DNA of 64,000 nt, taken from NCBI GenBank assembly GCA_963556255.1, contig OY744606.1, positions 78,360,141-78,424,140 on the forward strand, read 5' to 3'. Position 1 is the first letter of the stretch, and each line of letters starts with the position of its first letter. Of the stretch, positions 1 through 11,192 are shown in pieces. The notes beneath the pieces were generated by a model, which saw only the letters and a list, made by a program, of their open reading frames with translations, did no database searches and was not told where the DNA came from. Origin of the DNA: Allolobophora icterica. Lineage: Eukaryota; Annelida; Clitellata; Crassiclitellata; Lumbricidae. The position numbers were made by a program, and so were the translations under genes.

Positions 1-50
1 GCCCCCCAATAATCGAGGAGCCGGGGCAACGCCCCCCCAATAATCGAGAT
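1..50. repeat. short direct repeat at window edge
   Basis: A C-rich segment followed by CAATAATCGAG occurs twice about 31 bp apart. It is cut by the window edge, so what it belongs to cannot be judged. Confidence 0.5.
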
Positions 51-259
51 GAAAATAAAAAAAAATATGAAGGTATATTTAATTTCACGAAATTTTTTCG
101 AGAGGAATCGGTTAAAAAAGTGAATGACAGTGTGGTGTGAGGACAAATCGGTAAAAAGTGTATCATGGTGTTTAGTGTTTGCTATGAGCTCCTGAAACAA
201 AGAAAAAGAGGCGAATGACTTTCTCCTTGGCTTTCACGCACTTGGATATCTAACTGCAT

Positions 260-1887
260 CTTCTCCTCGCGGCTGACTATCTGCGCCTCAGATTCACATG
301 ATGACTTTGACCTCCGACGCCTGATCCTCTCCTCTCGGCCGACATCATCGGAGCTGGATCCTTTCCCTCCGTTCCTTGTCCAGGAGTCGATTGACATCCT
401 GCTACCGTTCCTCACACTTCTCTGTAACACCTCGCTTCGGGAAGGAGCATTGCCGCCTTCCCAGAAGCGTTCGATCGTCACACCGATCATCAAGCAGCCG
501 GGACTTGACTCGGCTGTTCCATCGAGCTATAGACCTATAGCCAATGTCACATTCATCTCTAAAATTATTGAAAAATTGATTGCTAGTCAGCTGTTTAGCT
601 ATTTGGACGCCAATAATCTGCTTCCTCCATGCCAATCTGAGTTCCGTAAGGGTCACTCTACTGAGTCCCTCCTTCTCCGCCTTCTCTCAGACGTATATGG
701 TGCCATGGACTCATCCCAGCTCACTCTGCTGGCCCTTTATGATGTGAGCGCTGCCTTTGACTCGGTAGACCACAGTCTCCTCCTGAGTCGTCTCTCCTTA
801 ACTTTTGGTATCCGGGACCTACCACTTCTCTGGATCTCTTCTTACCTCTCGGAGCGCTCCTACTCTGTTATCTTTCACTCATCTAGATCGCTCTGGCGTC
901 CTGCTCCTTTTGGTCTCCCACAAGGTTCTGTTCTTGGGCCACTCCTCTATATTCTCTTTACTGCAGACATTGGAACTATCCTTGCATCTTGCTCCCTCTC
1001 GAGCCATTCTTACGCTGACGATGTCCAGTCTTATACGCATTGTCTAGCATCCCAGGCTGGTTCTGCGATCAGACTTGTGTCGCATGCCACCGATGCTCTT
1101 ACTTCCTGGATGGCTTCAAATCGATTACGCCTTAACCCGTGTAAAACTAACTATATCTGGCTTGGTACCCGCCAGCAGTTGGATAAGCTGGACCTGGGGT
1201 CTCTCCTCCGATTTTCCCACCTTCGTCTTCTCCACCTCTGTTCGGAACTTGGGGGTGGTCCTGGACCAAGAATTGACTTTTGTGCCGCATATCGCGGCCC
1301 TGACCCGTTCTTGCTACTACTGCCTGCGCCAACTACGGGCAGTGTCCCGCTCTCTCTCTCCCTCCTCTGCTTCCACCTTGGTCCATGCCTTCATCGTTAA
1401 TCGCCTTGACTACTGTTCCTCCCTCTATTTTGGGCTTCCACAGGTCCGACTGCATCCCCTGGAGGGGGTCTTGCGGGCTGCTGCTCGTCTGGTGGGTGGT
1501 GTCCCCAAGTATGGTCACATCTCTGCGTACATGCGGGATGCCCTCCACTGGCTTCCGGTCCAGCAGCGTATTCACTATAGAGTCTATTGCATAGTCTGGC
1601 ATTGTCTTCTCGGCATAGCGCCAGCTTACCTCCGAGAGCTTTTTACCCTGACCTCGGCCTGCTCTGGTCGCCGATCTCTGCGTTCGGCTACCAGAGGTGA
1701 CTTTGTGGTTCCACATGCACGCACTGCCACTAGACAGCATCGGGTTTTCTCGGTCGTAGGTCCCTCTCTGTGGAATGGCTTACCCTCTGACCTGCGCTCT
1801 CTCCCTCGGGTCATGTCTAGTACCTTTTATAAGAACCTTAAGACTTTTCTTTTTGACCGGGCTTGGGTCGGAAGTGCCTCTGAGTAG
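260..1887 (+). pseudogene. L2-clade LINE reverse transcriptase, 5'-truncated, one frameshift
   Basis: This is the RT and C-terminal region of an L2/CR1-group non-LTR retrotransposon. Readable RT blocks in order are SELDPFPPFL near 350-375, SYRPIANVTFISKIIEKLI near 520-580, LYDVSAAFDSVDH near 735-775, GLPQGSVLGPLLYILF near 910-960, and the catalytic YADDVQ near 1010-1025. Around position 1200 the frame slips, and reading continues in another frame through SSDFPTFVF, LDYCSSLYFGLP and GPSLWNGLPSDLRSLP to a TAG at 1885-1887. The endonuclease part is missing, as is usual for 5' truncation. The stop codon lies inside the conserved 3' tail (GCCTCTGAGTAG) that is also found on SINEs in this window. 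The good preservation suggests a fairly recent insertion. The family call is confident; it is not a host gene. Confidence 0.85.
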
Positions 1888-1926
1888 TTGCCTTGAAGGG
1901 GCGCTATATAAATTCCGTTGATTGAT

Positions 1927-1986
<60 letters not shown>
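1888..1986 (+). repeat. L2 3' tail and (TTGA)n microsatellite
   Basis: The LINE ends with GGGGCGCTATATAAATTCCG followed directly by about 17 TTGA units. Short tandem repeats in place of poly(A) are typical of L2/CR1-group 3' ends and mark the true 3' end of the copy above. Confidence 0.85.
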
Positions 1987-2019
1987 GTGGACGATGTGAC
2001 CGTGCGCGAGCTACAAGTT

Positions 2020-2098
2020 TAATTAATTGTTGGTTTTAGACACCTTTTAAATCGAAGGTATCATTGATTGAAATTTAGAATTTTGAGATGAATAATCC
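2020..2098 (+). repeat. dispersed core repeat fragment (family DR-1)
   Basis: TTTTAGACACCTTTTAAAT followed by ATCATTGATTGAA and TGAATAATCCA recurs at 4027-4095. Related AACACCTTTTTAACG cores occur throughout the window, including the tandem arrays at 26.3 and 43.2 kb. Confidence 0.6.
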
Positions 2099-3025
2099 AA
2101 TCACTACAATACGACGGGAGCCAAACCAAATGAACTGGGTTTTGGAGGCATTAAGAGAGAGACGATTTGAGGACATCCAGGAATGGATAGACTTAGATAG
2201 AGACTCAATACGCTCAATTAAGTGCAATTGGAATGAAGGAGACCCATGGACAAATGCTTGCACATCATCTGCAAAGAGATGACCAGTAGCTACCGAGAGT
2301 GGGAAAAGAGAAGGAATGTCAGCCGTGTAGAGAATAAAGAGTAGAGGACCAAGTACAGAGCCTTGAGGAACGCCCAGCTTAATGTGAATCCATTTTGTTC
2401 TAGAGTCACCCGATATAATCATGTGGGTTCGTTCAGAGAGATATGATTCAAACCAGCAAGAGGTTGGCCCTGCAACCCATATGAAGTCTCAAGACGCTGA
2501 AGGAGAATACTATGATCTACCATATCAAAGGCTGCAGAAACATCGAAAAGAGCCACGAAGGTAAGTTCAGCCCTGTCAACAGCAGAGTAGATATCAGAGA
2601 GGAGAGAGGAGAACAATCTCAGTAGATTGATGAGCCCTAAAGCCTGACTGATTAGCAGGAAGGAGTCCAGATTGCTCAAGATAAGGGAGGAGCTGAAGAG
2701 AGACAAGACGTTCAAGAGTCTTGGATAGGAAAGATAAATTGGAGATTGGACGGCATTTATTGCAGAGATTAGTATAAAGATTAGGCTTTTTTAGCGAGGG
2801 AAAGACCAGAGCACGCTTCTGCGATGGAGGAATACACCCTTCTGAAAGCGATCTATTAAATAGATAAACAAGAAAGGGAGCAAGGTCATCTAAAATGTCA
2901 CTAATAACAAAAGAGGGTAGCGGATCGAGTTCACATGATTTAAGATTCCATAATTTGGTCATTCTACAGAAAAGAGCAGTTCGATTCATTGGTGGCCTCC
3001 CCTGGGGCTCCCACACCGGTCCCAT
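2075..3025 (-). pseudogene. decayed L2-group LINE RT fragment, inverted
   Basis: On the minus strand three successive frames read as RT blocks: LDPLPSFVISD, PPSQKRALVFPSLKKP, NQSGFRAHQSTE, LFDVSAAFDMVDHSILL, LGVPQGSVLGPLLFILYTAD, FADDVQAFVHG and MSSNRLSLNASKTQFIWFG. Frameshifts separate the frames, and the 3' part after the SKTQFIWFG block is missing, ending at a DR-1 fragment. Loss of the 3' end is not expected from simple 5' truncation, so the copy was probably broken by rearrangement. It is related to the copy at 260-1887 but clearly divergent. Confidence 0.8.
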
Positions 3026-3350
3026 CTTTTCCAGTTATAGGCTACTAAAAATTGGTCAGATAAGAAATTACCAGATTGGCGTCTTCATGTACAAATTCTC
3101 ACGGGACCTCTTACCCACTAAATTTAAAACCCTTTTTCGTATGGGCTCTGACATTCATTCCCACTACACTAGGAACTCATGCAAATATCGATCATCTTTT
3201 GCTCACACTAACTCACGAAGATTTTCAATTAATATCACCGGGCCACAGATATGGAACGATCTCCCTCCCCCGCTCCAGCAGGTTGGATCCCTCCCCGGGT
3301 TCAAAAGATTGTTGCGCCAGCACCTTGTAGAGTACGAATCTAAAACATGA
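2938..3350 (+). pseudogene. C-terminal fragment of another LINE ORF2
   Basis: The frame from about 2940 reads LVILQKRAVRFIGG, then LPTKFKTLFRMG, SHYTRNS, GPQIWNDLPPPLQ and FKRLLRQHLVE before the stop. This is the post-RT C-terminal region typical of CR1/L2/Rex-like non-LTR elements (QKRAVR, YxTR and GPxIWNxLP blocks). The 24 codons upstream in the open frame (from 2895) are antisense of the neighbouring L2 fragment, so the longer open frame is chimeric. The 3' UTR runs to the (TTATG)n tail at 3660-3685. Confidence 0.75.
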
Positions 3351-3685
3351 TTGACTTGCTGTTAGCCACTCATTGGCTAATCTTTAGTTAAGTATTATTT
3401 TGGGTTCTTAGTTCCATTTTCCTTTTGTTACCACTTCAAATGATGGTGGTCCTCAGTTCTGCTTTAATATTGTATGCTCAGTATTGTCAAACTTTATGAA
3501 GTCTATTATTTACAAGTTGGTTTTCGCCGCTATAGTTAAAGATGTAAGTAGGTGTCCCTACTAGCGGGATTTTCCCTTCTGGGCCTACCTTTGTAGCCAT
3601 CTTGTTCTCTTCTAATAAATTGTCTCATTGATGCATTGTATATTTGGTTCCAATAAAGAATTATGTTATGTTATGTTATGTTATT
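3351..3685 (+). repeat. LINE 3' UTR and (TTATG)n tail
   Basis: The 3' UTR of the preceding fragment has an AATAAA at 3653-3658 and ends in about five TTATG units. A related 3' UTR piece (GGTGTTCCTAATTGCGGGAG and following) recurs near 45931-46045, so this LINE family has at least two copies here. Confidence 0.65.
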
Positions 3686-3689
3686 AATA

Positions 3690-6450
3690 GCGCCATCTTC
3701 TCTGAAATATTTACAAAACGAAATTAAATGTGAAGATGGTGTTGACGTCAATGATGAGCACTCGTTAACCGGCGCAGGTTGCCAGTTTGTGGCTCCGATG
3801 GGACTACTCATGGCAACGAGTCTGAGAATCGTCTTCAGCACAGTCTTTACTTGCAACCGATCGAAAACTGCTAAGGTAACAGATTTTATCTTGGTGCGAG
3901 GCGCCACAAAAGCTAAATCTCTTACACGCCGCAAAACTGTGTCCTCTGAAAGAAGACTTCAAAATATTTTATTGACGCAAACTGCCATTCTGAAGTTACT
4001 ATAAGAACATTAACAGGTACAACTGGTGCTTTTAGACACCTTTTAAATGGAAGATATCATTGATTGAAGTACGAATTCTGAGCTGAATAATCCAGTACTG
4101 TTTACTTGCAACGGTTGCATGCAAAGTAGAGTCTTTCGGTTGGTTAACCTTAAAGGAAAGATTTTGTAAGTAATGCTGTTTATGTTGTTAGTGAGTGGAT
4201 TTGCCCTTATGTAGACGTTTAGTTGTTGGGCTGTAATATGTGCATGATGTAAATATGCTGTAGGCCTTTTAAAACCAGTTGTAGCATTACTATGATATTG
4301 TTTGAATCCTAGGTTGTATTGATTGATTATTCACGTAAAAATTTACAAATAGAATAAGACTCTCATATCATAATCATATGTGTAACAAATAATCATCAAA
4401 CTGTATGAAAAATTAAAAGCAGGCTCTAATAGATTAAGACTGTCAGGTAAAATTACAGACCTTTTTTTTATTACGAACCTGTAACAGCTGAAGCCTCACT
4501 CGTGTAGCCTATACACCATTATTTATATGTTACAAATAATGCAAAATATTGTTTAACTGCATTAAATGTCACTTTTTGGAGCTGTAATATGCCAAACTAA
4601 TTTCTGTCGACGTCAACAGCCTTAGTTGCTATAAGATGTCGTCAAACTCGGGATCCATCCAAATGTCACATTTATTATAATCAGAATCTTATGTCATTTC
4701 CACAGTTTTTTTTGTCTTATTAATTGATTAATGAGGTACAAATGTTATAGCTTCTCTTCAACTGTTGGTCCTTTAAAAGTTTAAATATCACTTATAAACT
4801 TATTTATTTATTTATAGAAGTTGACCATTATATTGCACTATATTGCAACTCTGCTTCTAAATAATTTTTTGGTATTATATTGGGAAAGCATAAACAAGGG
4901 TACCATAATTATACTTCAATATTTGAGACATAACCTAGACTGTTAGTGATATGTAGGCGAATTGTAATAGTTGAGCTTCTATATAATTGTTTTTAAAAGT
5001 ATATTGTACAAATTTTTATGTGAAATGTTATACTGCATTGATTCCATTCCAATTGTATATTTGATCTTGAAAATGTTTGATATTAAGAGAAATATACATT
5101 AAGATTGTACACCAATAGTCAATTTTACATTTAAAATTTCGTGCGTATGACAACTGCTGCGAAATATTGTTTAATTTGTATCAAATACCATATTTATTAT
5201 GATGTTTAGTTTGTATCAAATACCATCATAGACATTGTTAACTGTTCGTTTAGTTAGGCATCGTTAATCAGAGAATATTAGAGACATTGTAAAGTTCTTC
5301 TTCGACACCTTTAAATGCTGTTCTTCAGATGCTGTAAATTTCTCTTTGAATAAAAACCCATTTAATTCCTGGTTGAACCTATTGGAGGCATGGTTGACGT
5401 CAACGGCCCTTACAGACATAAGATTTTTAAATAATAGAAACTAACAATATTTTGCTCTGATAGACGCAATCAAAAATCGTTCAACTGAAGCTATATAATC
5501 ATTTTCGTACGCAGGTAATAACTTTAGTCTGTTAGGTCTAGAGCTGTATCATGAAATATCAATGGTCTTTCATGCCATAAGCTGTCATTAAACTGTTGGA
5601 ATCCATCCATCACCAGAATTTAAATCTACCTCGTCATCCTCAGGTGGTGCCAGTCCGAAGCCTCGATATAGGTAGAGGGCGACGCTAATCATCTCCGACA
5701 TGACAGAGGGTCTTTAAACAGAAGCTAACAACACTGTTCTATGTTCTAGCAAGGTAGATGTCGTTAAAGAATGAACAGTTTTAAATGAACGCTATGCATT
5801 CCGTATTAATAAAGATTGGCAGGGTTCTATGCGTCCTCATTTCCAATAATGAAGCTCTCTTGAACAACTTTTCACCATCGATCATTTGGTAAAGTTCCCG
5901 ATTAAAATTCTTTTATCAGCATCGTTTTCTTAGAACTCCGCCCCTGCCAATAATCTGTTAGTGCCAGTCTTAAGACGGGAGAAAGTCACAAACCACTGGA
6001 GAATCCCGGGCGAAGTCTGATAGATCAGAGACCTGAAGCCAGACTGCGATGGATTTGCAAGTTGAAAGAGATGAATCTTAAGTGTAGACATCAAAGAACT
6101 GATCGCACGAAATGAACCGAGAAACGAATTGCACAGATTTAGACTATCTATCGCGAAAATCCCGAGAGCCCAACACTTGGCTCCTCCTCGATGCATCTCT
6201 GTACATACGAACCACATCTTCCATCTATTTTAATCTTCTCTTTCTGATAGCGTTCTCTCTCCATTCGACAATATGGATTTCGATTAGACGCTAAATTTCT
6301 CAGAATTCATTGATAACCGTTTTCCCCTAATCTCTCGCTCGGGTACGAAATCGTCCCTCGGCTGATTGTAGCACGGAATCATTTATCTGTTTAGATTTCT
6401 TTTGACCCTTCGCGAACGCTCCGTAACCAAAGTAAGGGTTCGAATAAGGG
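3690..6450. other. intergenic DNA with dispersed repeat fragments
   Basis: I see no convincing gene. AT-rich sequence contains a DR-1 fragment at 4027-4095, DR-2 fragments (GTCGACGTCAACAGCC... TAAGATGTCGT) near 4575-4665, 5390-5440 and 5530-5610, and a DR-3 fragment (GTAGAGGGCGACGCTAATCATC, minus) near 5615-5700. The rest is unassigned. Confidence 0.5.
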
Positions 6451-6456
6451 CCAATG

Positions 6457-6661
6457 ACTCATTCATTCGTTCGTTCGTTCGTTCGTTCGTTCGTTCATTC
6501 GGTCATTTGTTCATTCGGTCTTTCGGTTGCTCGGTCAATAGGTAATTTAATTTGGTCATTCGTTTGTTCGTCCATTCATTCATTCATTCATTCATTCATT
6601 CATTCATTCATTCATTCATTCATTCATTCATTCATTCATTCACTCACTCACTCACTCAATC
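6457..6661 (+). repeat. (ATTC/GTTC)n microsatellite
   Basis: Interrupted tetranucleotide repeats: GTTC units, then about 20 ATTC units, then ACTC units. The open frame across it is a repeat artefact. Confidence 0.95.
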
Positions 6662-6887
6662 ATCGCATTTATGTATCCTTCAGCAACTGGTTAAACTGCT
6701 GTAGCAACTCCACTTTCTTAACCTCGGCATATGAGGGCAGGTGGCCAGTCCTCTCCCTCACAATTCAACCTTGCCATCGACAGTGTACTGTCAGTCTCCT
6801 CATCTCGAAACATCTTTCTCCCCTGCAGGGTTATTTGAACACCCCGACCTCCGGTTTGATAGTTCATCAAACTAACCACTATATATA

Positions 6888-7236
6888 CTGTGGGACTCGG
6901 TAGCCCATTGGTTAGAGTGCTTGGCCTTTAACGCTGAGCGTACGGGTTCGAGGCTACACTCAGGCAACCGCTTGAGTAAGGACTTTGAGCAAGTCCTTCA
7001 CTCACAGTTGCTCAGCGCCATCGATCGACGCTTGGTCATCAGATAGTGGTGATCAATAAATGAGCAATATTAATAAATAATAATAATTGTTCAGCGCCAC
7101 CGATGTTCCGTCGTCTGATTGTGTGCAGTTCTAAACATTGGAAGGAGGACAATATCAAATACAGCTGTATTTGTATTGTATTGCATTGTATTATATTGCA
7201 TTGTATTGTATTGCATTGTATTGTATTGTATTGTAC
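6888..7236 (+). repeat. tRNA-derived SINE (family A) with (TATTG)n tail
   Basis: A tRNA-like head has an A-box-like CCATTGGTTAGAGTG and a B box GGTTCGAGGCT. A central domain follows with AGCAAGTCCTTCACTCAC and TTGCTCAGCGCCA. A short ATAAT-rich segment and a second body part (CAATATCAAATACAGCTGTA) lead to a TATTG/ATTGC tail. A second copy with the same order lies at 46060-46340. It cannot be a functional tRNA gene because the acceptor stem does not pair. Confidence 0.75.
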
Positions 7237-7249
7237 AAAATCGTCCAAA

Positions 7250-7590
7250 CACCCACCTCTCCTCCAGCGTGTGCTCCAGAGTAAGGTCGTGGCAGTAAGA
7301 ACAATGCATCATTAGACAAAAGAAAGAATTGTTTGATGGCGATGCACCCTAATCACGACGATGGCAGGTTCCGACGATCAGCGCAATTATCTTTACGGGC
7401 GGAGAGCACTCGAAGGACGGTCCGTGAGGTCTGTTCTAAGGTCTTCCACTGTCGTCTAAGAGGAGGTCGTTCGAGTATAGCGACCCACCGCGGAATAAGT
7501 CGTTTGCGATTTTACACGCACAACAGATGTGTTTCTTATTAACCTATTCAAATAAAGGTGTTTAAAAGAAATCCATCGAACCAATCGGTT
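7250..7590. other. unassigned sequence
   Basis: Apparently unique sequence without SINE, LINE or microsatellite signatures; no supported gene. A DR-1 core (AAAGGTGTTTAAAAG) starts near 7555. Confidence 0.4.
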
Positions 7591-7670
7591 GGATGGATGG
7601 ACCGAGGGTTTAATGACGTCTGTATGACAAGAAAGGCCGTTGACGTCAACAGAAATTGTCTGAACAGTTC
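7588..7670 (-). repeat. dispersed repeat DR-2
   Basis: GGCCGTTGACGTCAACAGAAATT next to GGTTTAATGACGTC matches the family seen at 4575, 8570, 34225, 47140 and 52790. Its palindromic GTTGACGTCAAC includes a CRE-like TGACGTCA. Confidence 0.55.
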
Positions 7671-7715
7671 TCACCGTTCCTTTGGCTTAATAATCGTGTT
7701 CATAATAATAATCGA

Positions 7716-7775
7716 ACAAAATTTATAAAGCGCCACGAAACGATTTAGAGGCGCTCTCGACGAAAGTCAGTAGAA
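7716..7775 (-). repeat. L2-type 3' tail fragment
   Basis: AAATTTATAAAGCGCCACG... AGAGGCGCTCTCGACG is the reverse complement of the L2/SINE tail motif (GGAGCGCCTCTGAGTAG... GCGCTATATAAAT). Confidence 0.55.
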
Positions 7776-8015
7776 ACTAAAACCGACTTCGTTTTGCCTG
7801 CTTTCTTTTATAGGGCGATTATCATCACAACACAGGTGTGGAATTATTTGAAAAATTCTCACCATTCCTTTGCCGTAACGCAACTATGTCGGAAGAGCAT
7901 TAATTGCTTACGCAGTTGCATGACTATATAGCATCGGTGTAAAACGTTTTAAAGGTGTCCAAAGGAAGCGCTCGAATCAGTTGGATCGATGGTTCAGTTT
8001 CACGAAATCTTATGG

Positions 8016-8358
8016 CAGTGTTTCCCAACCTGAGCAACGTACATTGTATTCGACCGTATTGTTGTGACTATGTAACCTGAGTGCCGTGGTACTCAAAGAT
8101 GCGGTGAGCCTGCGCTAGGAGTGCCACGGCTGGACAATACAATGGATCATAAAGTGCGAGAACTTATCAATACTGGCCTAGAATTATATATATATATATA
8201 TATTATATTTTTTAAACTTAGCGTTTACATAGTCACAACTATACGGTCGAATACAATGTACGTTGCTCGTCTTTAAAATCTAGATACTAAGTGCACAACA
8301 AATAAATGCCACTGACTTTTGGTAACGGTGCCTTGCTCTGAAATAAGTTGGAAACCAG
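8016..8358. mobile_element. hAT-type MITE with nested hairpin
   Basis: The ends CAGTGTTTCCCAACCTG and GTTGGAAACCAG are imperfect inverted repeats of the canonical hAT kind. They are flanked by 8-bp direct repeats TCTTATGG (8008-8015) and TCTTATGC (8359-8366), 7 of 8 identical. Inside is a second inverted repeat of about 44 bp with one mismatch (arms starting GAGCAACGTACATTG near 8034 and ending at about 8271), with a (TA)n run in its loop. There is no coding capacity, so mobility would need a hAT transposase in trans. Confidence 0.7.
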
Positions 8359-8449
8359 TCTTATGCTACATTCTATAGGAAAAATTGCTTTGAACTTTTC
8401 TTTTCGCCATTCGATTAGTATAATATAGATCGATAAACCAATTGGCTCG

Positions 8450-8560
8450 TTGTTTGGTTAGTTGCTGTTTAACAACGCTGTGTCATAACAGTGATGATTA
8501 GCGTCGCCCTCCACCTTTCTCCAGGACTGGGACTGGCACCATTAGAGTGCGGGTAATTGC
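8450..8560 (+). repeat. dispersed repeat DR-3
   Basis: GTTGCTGTTTAACAACGCTG, then GATGATTAGCGTCGCCCTCC, then GGACTGGGACTGGCACC. Copies occur near 51080-51185 (+), 32440-32545 (-) and 5615-5700 (-). Confidence 0.6.
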
Positions 8561-8569
8561 GGAGTTCAA

Positions 8570-8650
8570 TGGATAAGGATAAGGGTCCACATTTCAACGA
8601 CATCTTTCAATTTATGACAAGAGAGGCCGTTGACGTCGGCAGAAATTTAG
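8570..8650 (-). repeat. dispersed repeat DR-2
   Basis: TTTCAACGACATCTTTCAATT, then GAGGCCGTTGACGTCGGCAG: the DR-2 signature. A head-to-head DR-1 pair follows at about 8735-8830. Confidence 0.5.
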
Positions 8651-9044
8651 CCTACGTATAACCCATTCGTGCTAATCATTGAGGGAGTCAGATCATAAAC
8701 CCACAGCGACCTATTCTTATATTAATTGAGTTAATAATGCTTAAAAGGTGTTTAAAGAGTTCGCTCTAACCAATCGGCCAAAAAGAGTATGGACACCTTT
8801 AAAACGTTTTAAACGGTGTTATATAGTCATGCAACTCTCTAGAAGGTTAATCTTTTTGCCAGATATGTCATGCCAAAGCACAGAAATTCTGACAGGATTG
8901 AACTATTTAACTTCGAACATAATTCGACGAGATTTTGGAACTCTCGCCATATTCCTGGTCGTTCTGCTTAGTATCTTATGTCATTTCGTTCTAAACGTAA
9001 GACACCTGTTTAAAATTTCTTATCCACCAAAGGCTTTTTTTCTG

Positions 9045-9160
9045 TGATAGTGGACTGATCTTCTGGAAGATAATGACCTGATTACTGTTTGGTTTTCGGG
9101 CGCATCGGTTGATGCCTTGCGCAATAGAAGTTATTAATTACGATACGATTACAATAATTA
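9045..9160 (+). repeat. DR-4 fragment (head segment of the composite repeat)
   Basis: GGACTGATCT, then GTTTGGTTTTCGG, GGTTGATGCCTTGCGCA and ATAGAAGTTATTAATTAC recur at 26140-26275, 42902-43070 and 61286-61385. Confidence 0.55.
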
Positions 9161-9204
9161 TTACAGGAATGAGGCAAATCTCGCGTGTTCCTGCTTGACA
9201 CGTG

Positions 9205-9400
9205 GGATATACGGTGTATGCTACTGGTTAGAAGCTTGTCTTATAAAGAGAAGTAGAGGTTCGAGCCTAGTCCTCTAAGGTTGTTGCTACGTAGGGACCT
9301 TACAAGTCCTTCACCCACAGGTGCCAAGCGCCAGCGATTGATGCTTGGTCACTAGATAATGACGTTTAATAAGTGAATAATAATTATAATAATAATAAAT
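9205..9400 (+). repeat. tRNA-derived SINE (family A), degenerate
   Basis: A tRNA-like head (CTACTGGTTAGAAGC, B box GGTTCGAGCCT) is followed by the central domain CAAGTCCTTCACCCACAGGTG and GCCAAGCGCCAGCGATTGATG, ending in an ATAATAAT tail. Confidence 0.65.
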
Positions 9401-9843
9401 ATTATTGATTAGCAAAATCGTAAATATCAGGGAATTCGCCAAAGCAGTAATAATTTTTTCAACTTGAAGGCTCCCAGAAGACACCTTTAAAACATCTTCC
9501 AAAGCCTATATATATATGCCCCTAATATGTCCATCGCGATTCATTTTAGGATGTCAATTCAATCCTCTTATGACTGTGATTAATTGGAACAAGATTTGTT
9601 CAAAATGATAATAATAATAAAATAATAATATCCCACTTAGTTGGCTCATCAAGTAATCGTCAGTTGACCTATGCCCTCTTCATTTATATAATCCAATCCA
9701 ATCTTAGAACTTCTATAGCGCCGCAATAATAATGCACTAGGCATCGAACGATGGCATTCCAAGACAGAATCGTAAACCCGTTTCTTTTCAAGGGTCGGTC
9801 CATCTAGACAGCAAGACATCATAAGTATTGTATTTTGCTGTAT

Positions 9844-10380
9844 CTAGAAATTTATAAAGCGCCTCTCGTAGAATTCAGAGGCGCTCTCAGCACCGAAGTC
9901 CCGGGAAAACAGAAATGCCTTTACGGAATGCGAGACCGATGAGGAAAAGCCAGTCATTAGTTTGGTCCTGAGCAGCGAGGGGTCAGGTACTTCGGGGCAG
10001 TACCGTGCTGAAATTTGGAGAAAGGAGGAGGATATTATAACGGATGCGCGCGGCAATAGGGAGCCAGTGCAGGACATCAAGCATGTGTATAGGGATATGG
10101 GCAAAGCGGGGCAGTCGAGCTAGCAGAAGCATTTAGCAGATTGAAGGGGGAGAGTGGCTCTGAGACGCCTTAGTGGAAACACGCAGGAGCGAGTCAGATA
10201 AGCTCTGTGAACGAGAGAGAGGAGCCAAGTGTGACCAGGGCTGTAGTGGTAAAATTAGAGGTGAGTAGGCCTACACGCTACCGGTGAGTTTTCTGAAACA
10301 AAGCTGAAGTCGGGAGCGCCTCTGAGTAGTCCCCTTGAAGACGCGCTATATAAGTGCTCAAATGAATGAATGAAAAATTA
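9844..10380. repeat. sequence flanked by opposed L2-type tails
   Basis: An inverted L2-type tail (AAATTTATAAAGCGCCTCTC) starts near 9848, and a direct tail (GGGAGCGCCTCTGAGTAG... GCGCTATATAAG) ends near 10355, followed by AATG repeats. The GC-richer sequence between them (about 9905-10300) is not recognised and shows no sustained credible frame. It may be a fragment trapped between two retroposed tails. Confidence 0.5.
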
Positions 10381-10694
10381 GAGGTGAATACAAATATATT
10401 GTGGGGTAAGTATATGGTCTCTAGAGGCGAGTACACGCTGTATACCCACGTACACCCTCGACTACAGCCCTGAGTGTGACACCCAAGTTGCGGGCGGTGG
10501 AAGTGTGGGTGTAAGCAGGGAATTTCTCGGCCATTCCTAAGGAAGATAAAGCACATTGATACCGAAAGGGACCAGAGACACAACAGACAGTAGAGATTTG
10601 GGAGGGATGCCTTTCAGAACCATCGCCCTGCACGATAGAGTCAAGCTGTCACGTCAATCAATCACTCGAAGTATGGCAAAAGACAAACAGTCAA

Positions 10695-10982
<288 letters not shown>

Positions 10983-11096
10983 GGTTATTTCTCGAATCTG
11001 TTATTATTCTTTCCTTTATGCTAACTTTCAATCAGTGTAACTTGTCCACGGTTGCGGTGTGTCAACCAGTACATGATCAATAATAAAAACGAATAT

Positions 11097-11101
11097 GATG
11101 A

Positions 11102-11161
<60 letters not shown>

Positions 11162-11192
11162 AGTACTACAACAACAACAACAACAACCACTA
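11097..11192 (+). repeat. (CTA)n and (CAA)n microsatellite
   Basis: About 20 CTA units, then CAA units. Open frames here encode homopolymers only. Confidence 0.95.

Noticed and set aside
6892..6965. tRNA gene
   Set aside because: A and B boxes are present, but no acceptor stem pairs, and the sequence continues into a SINE body with a repeat tail. The same applies at 9210, 13590-13658, 24590, 33160 and 46065.
9844..10104. 86-codon minus-strand frame
   Set aside because: It runs into an L2-type tail and shows no domain; repeat-associated.
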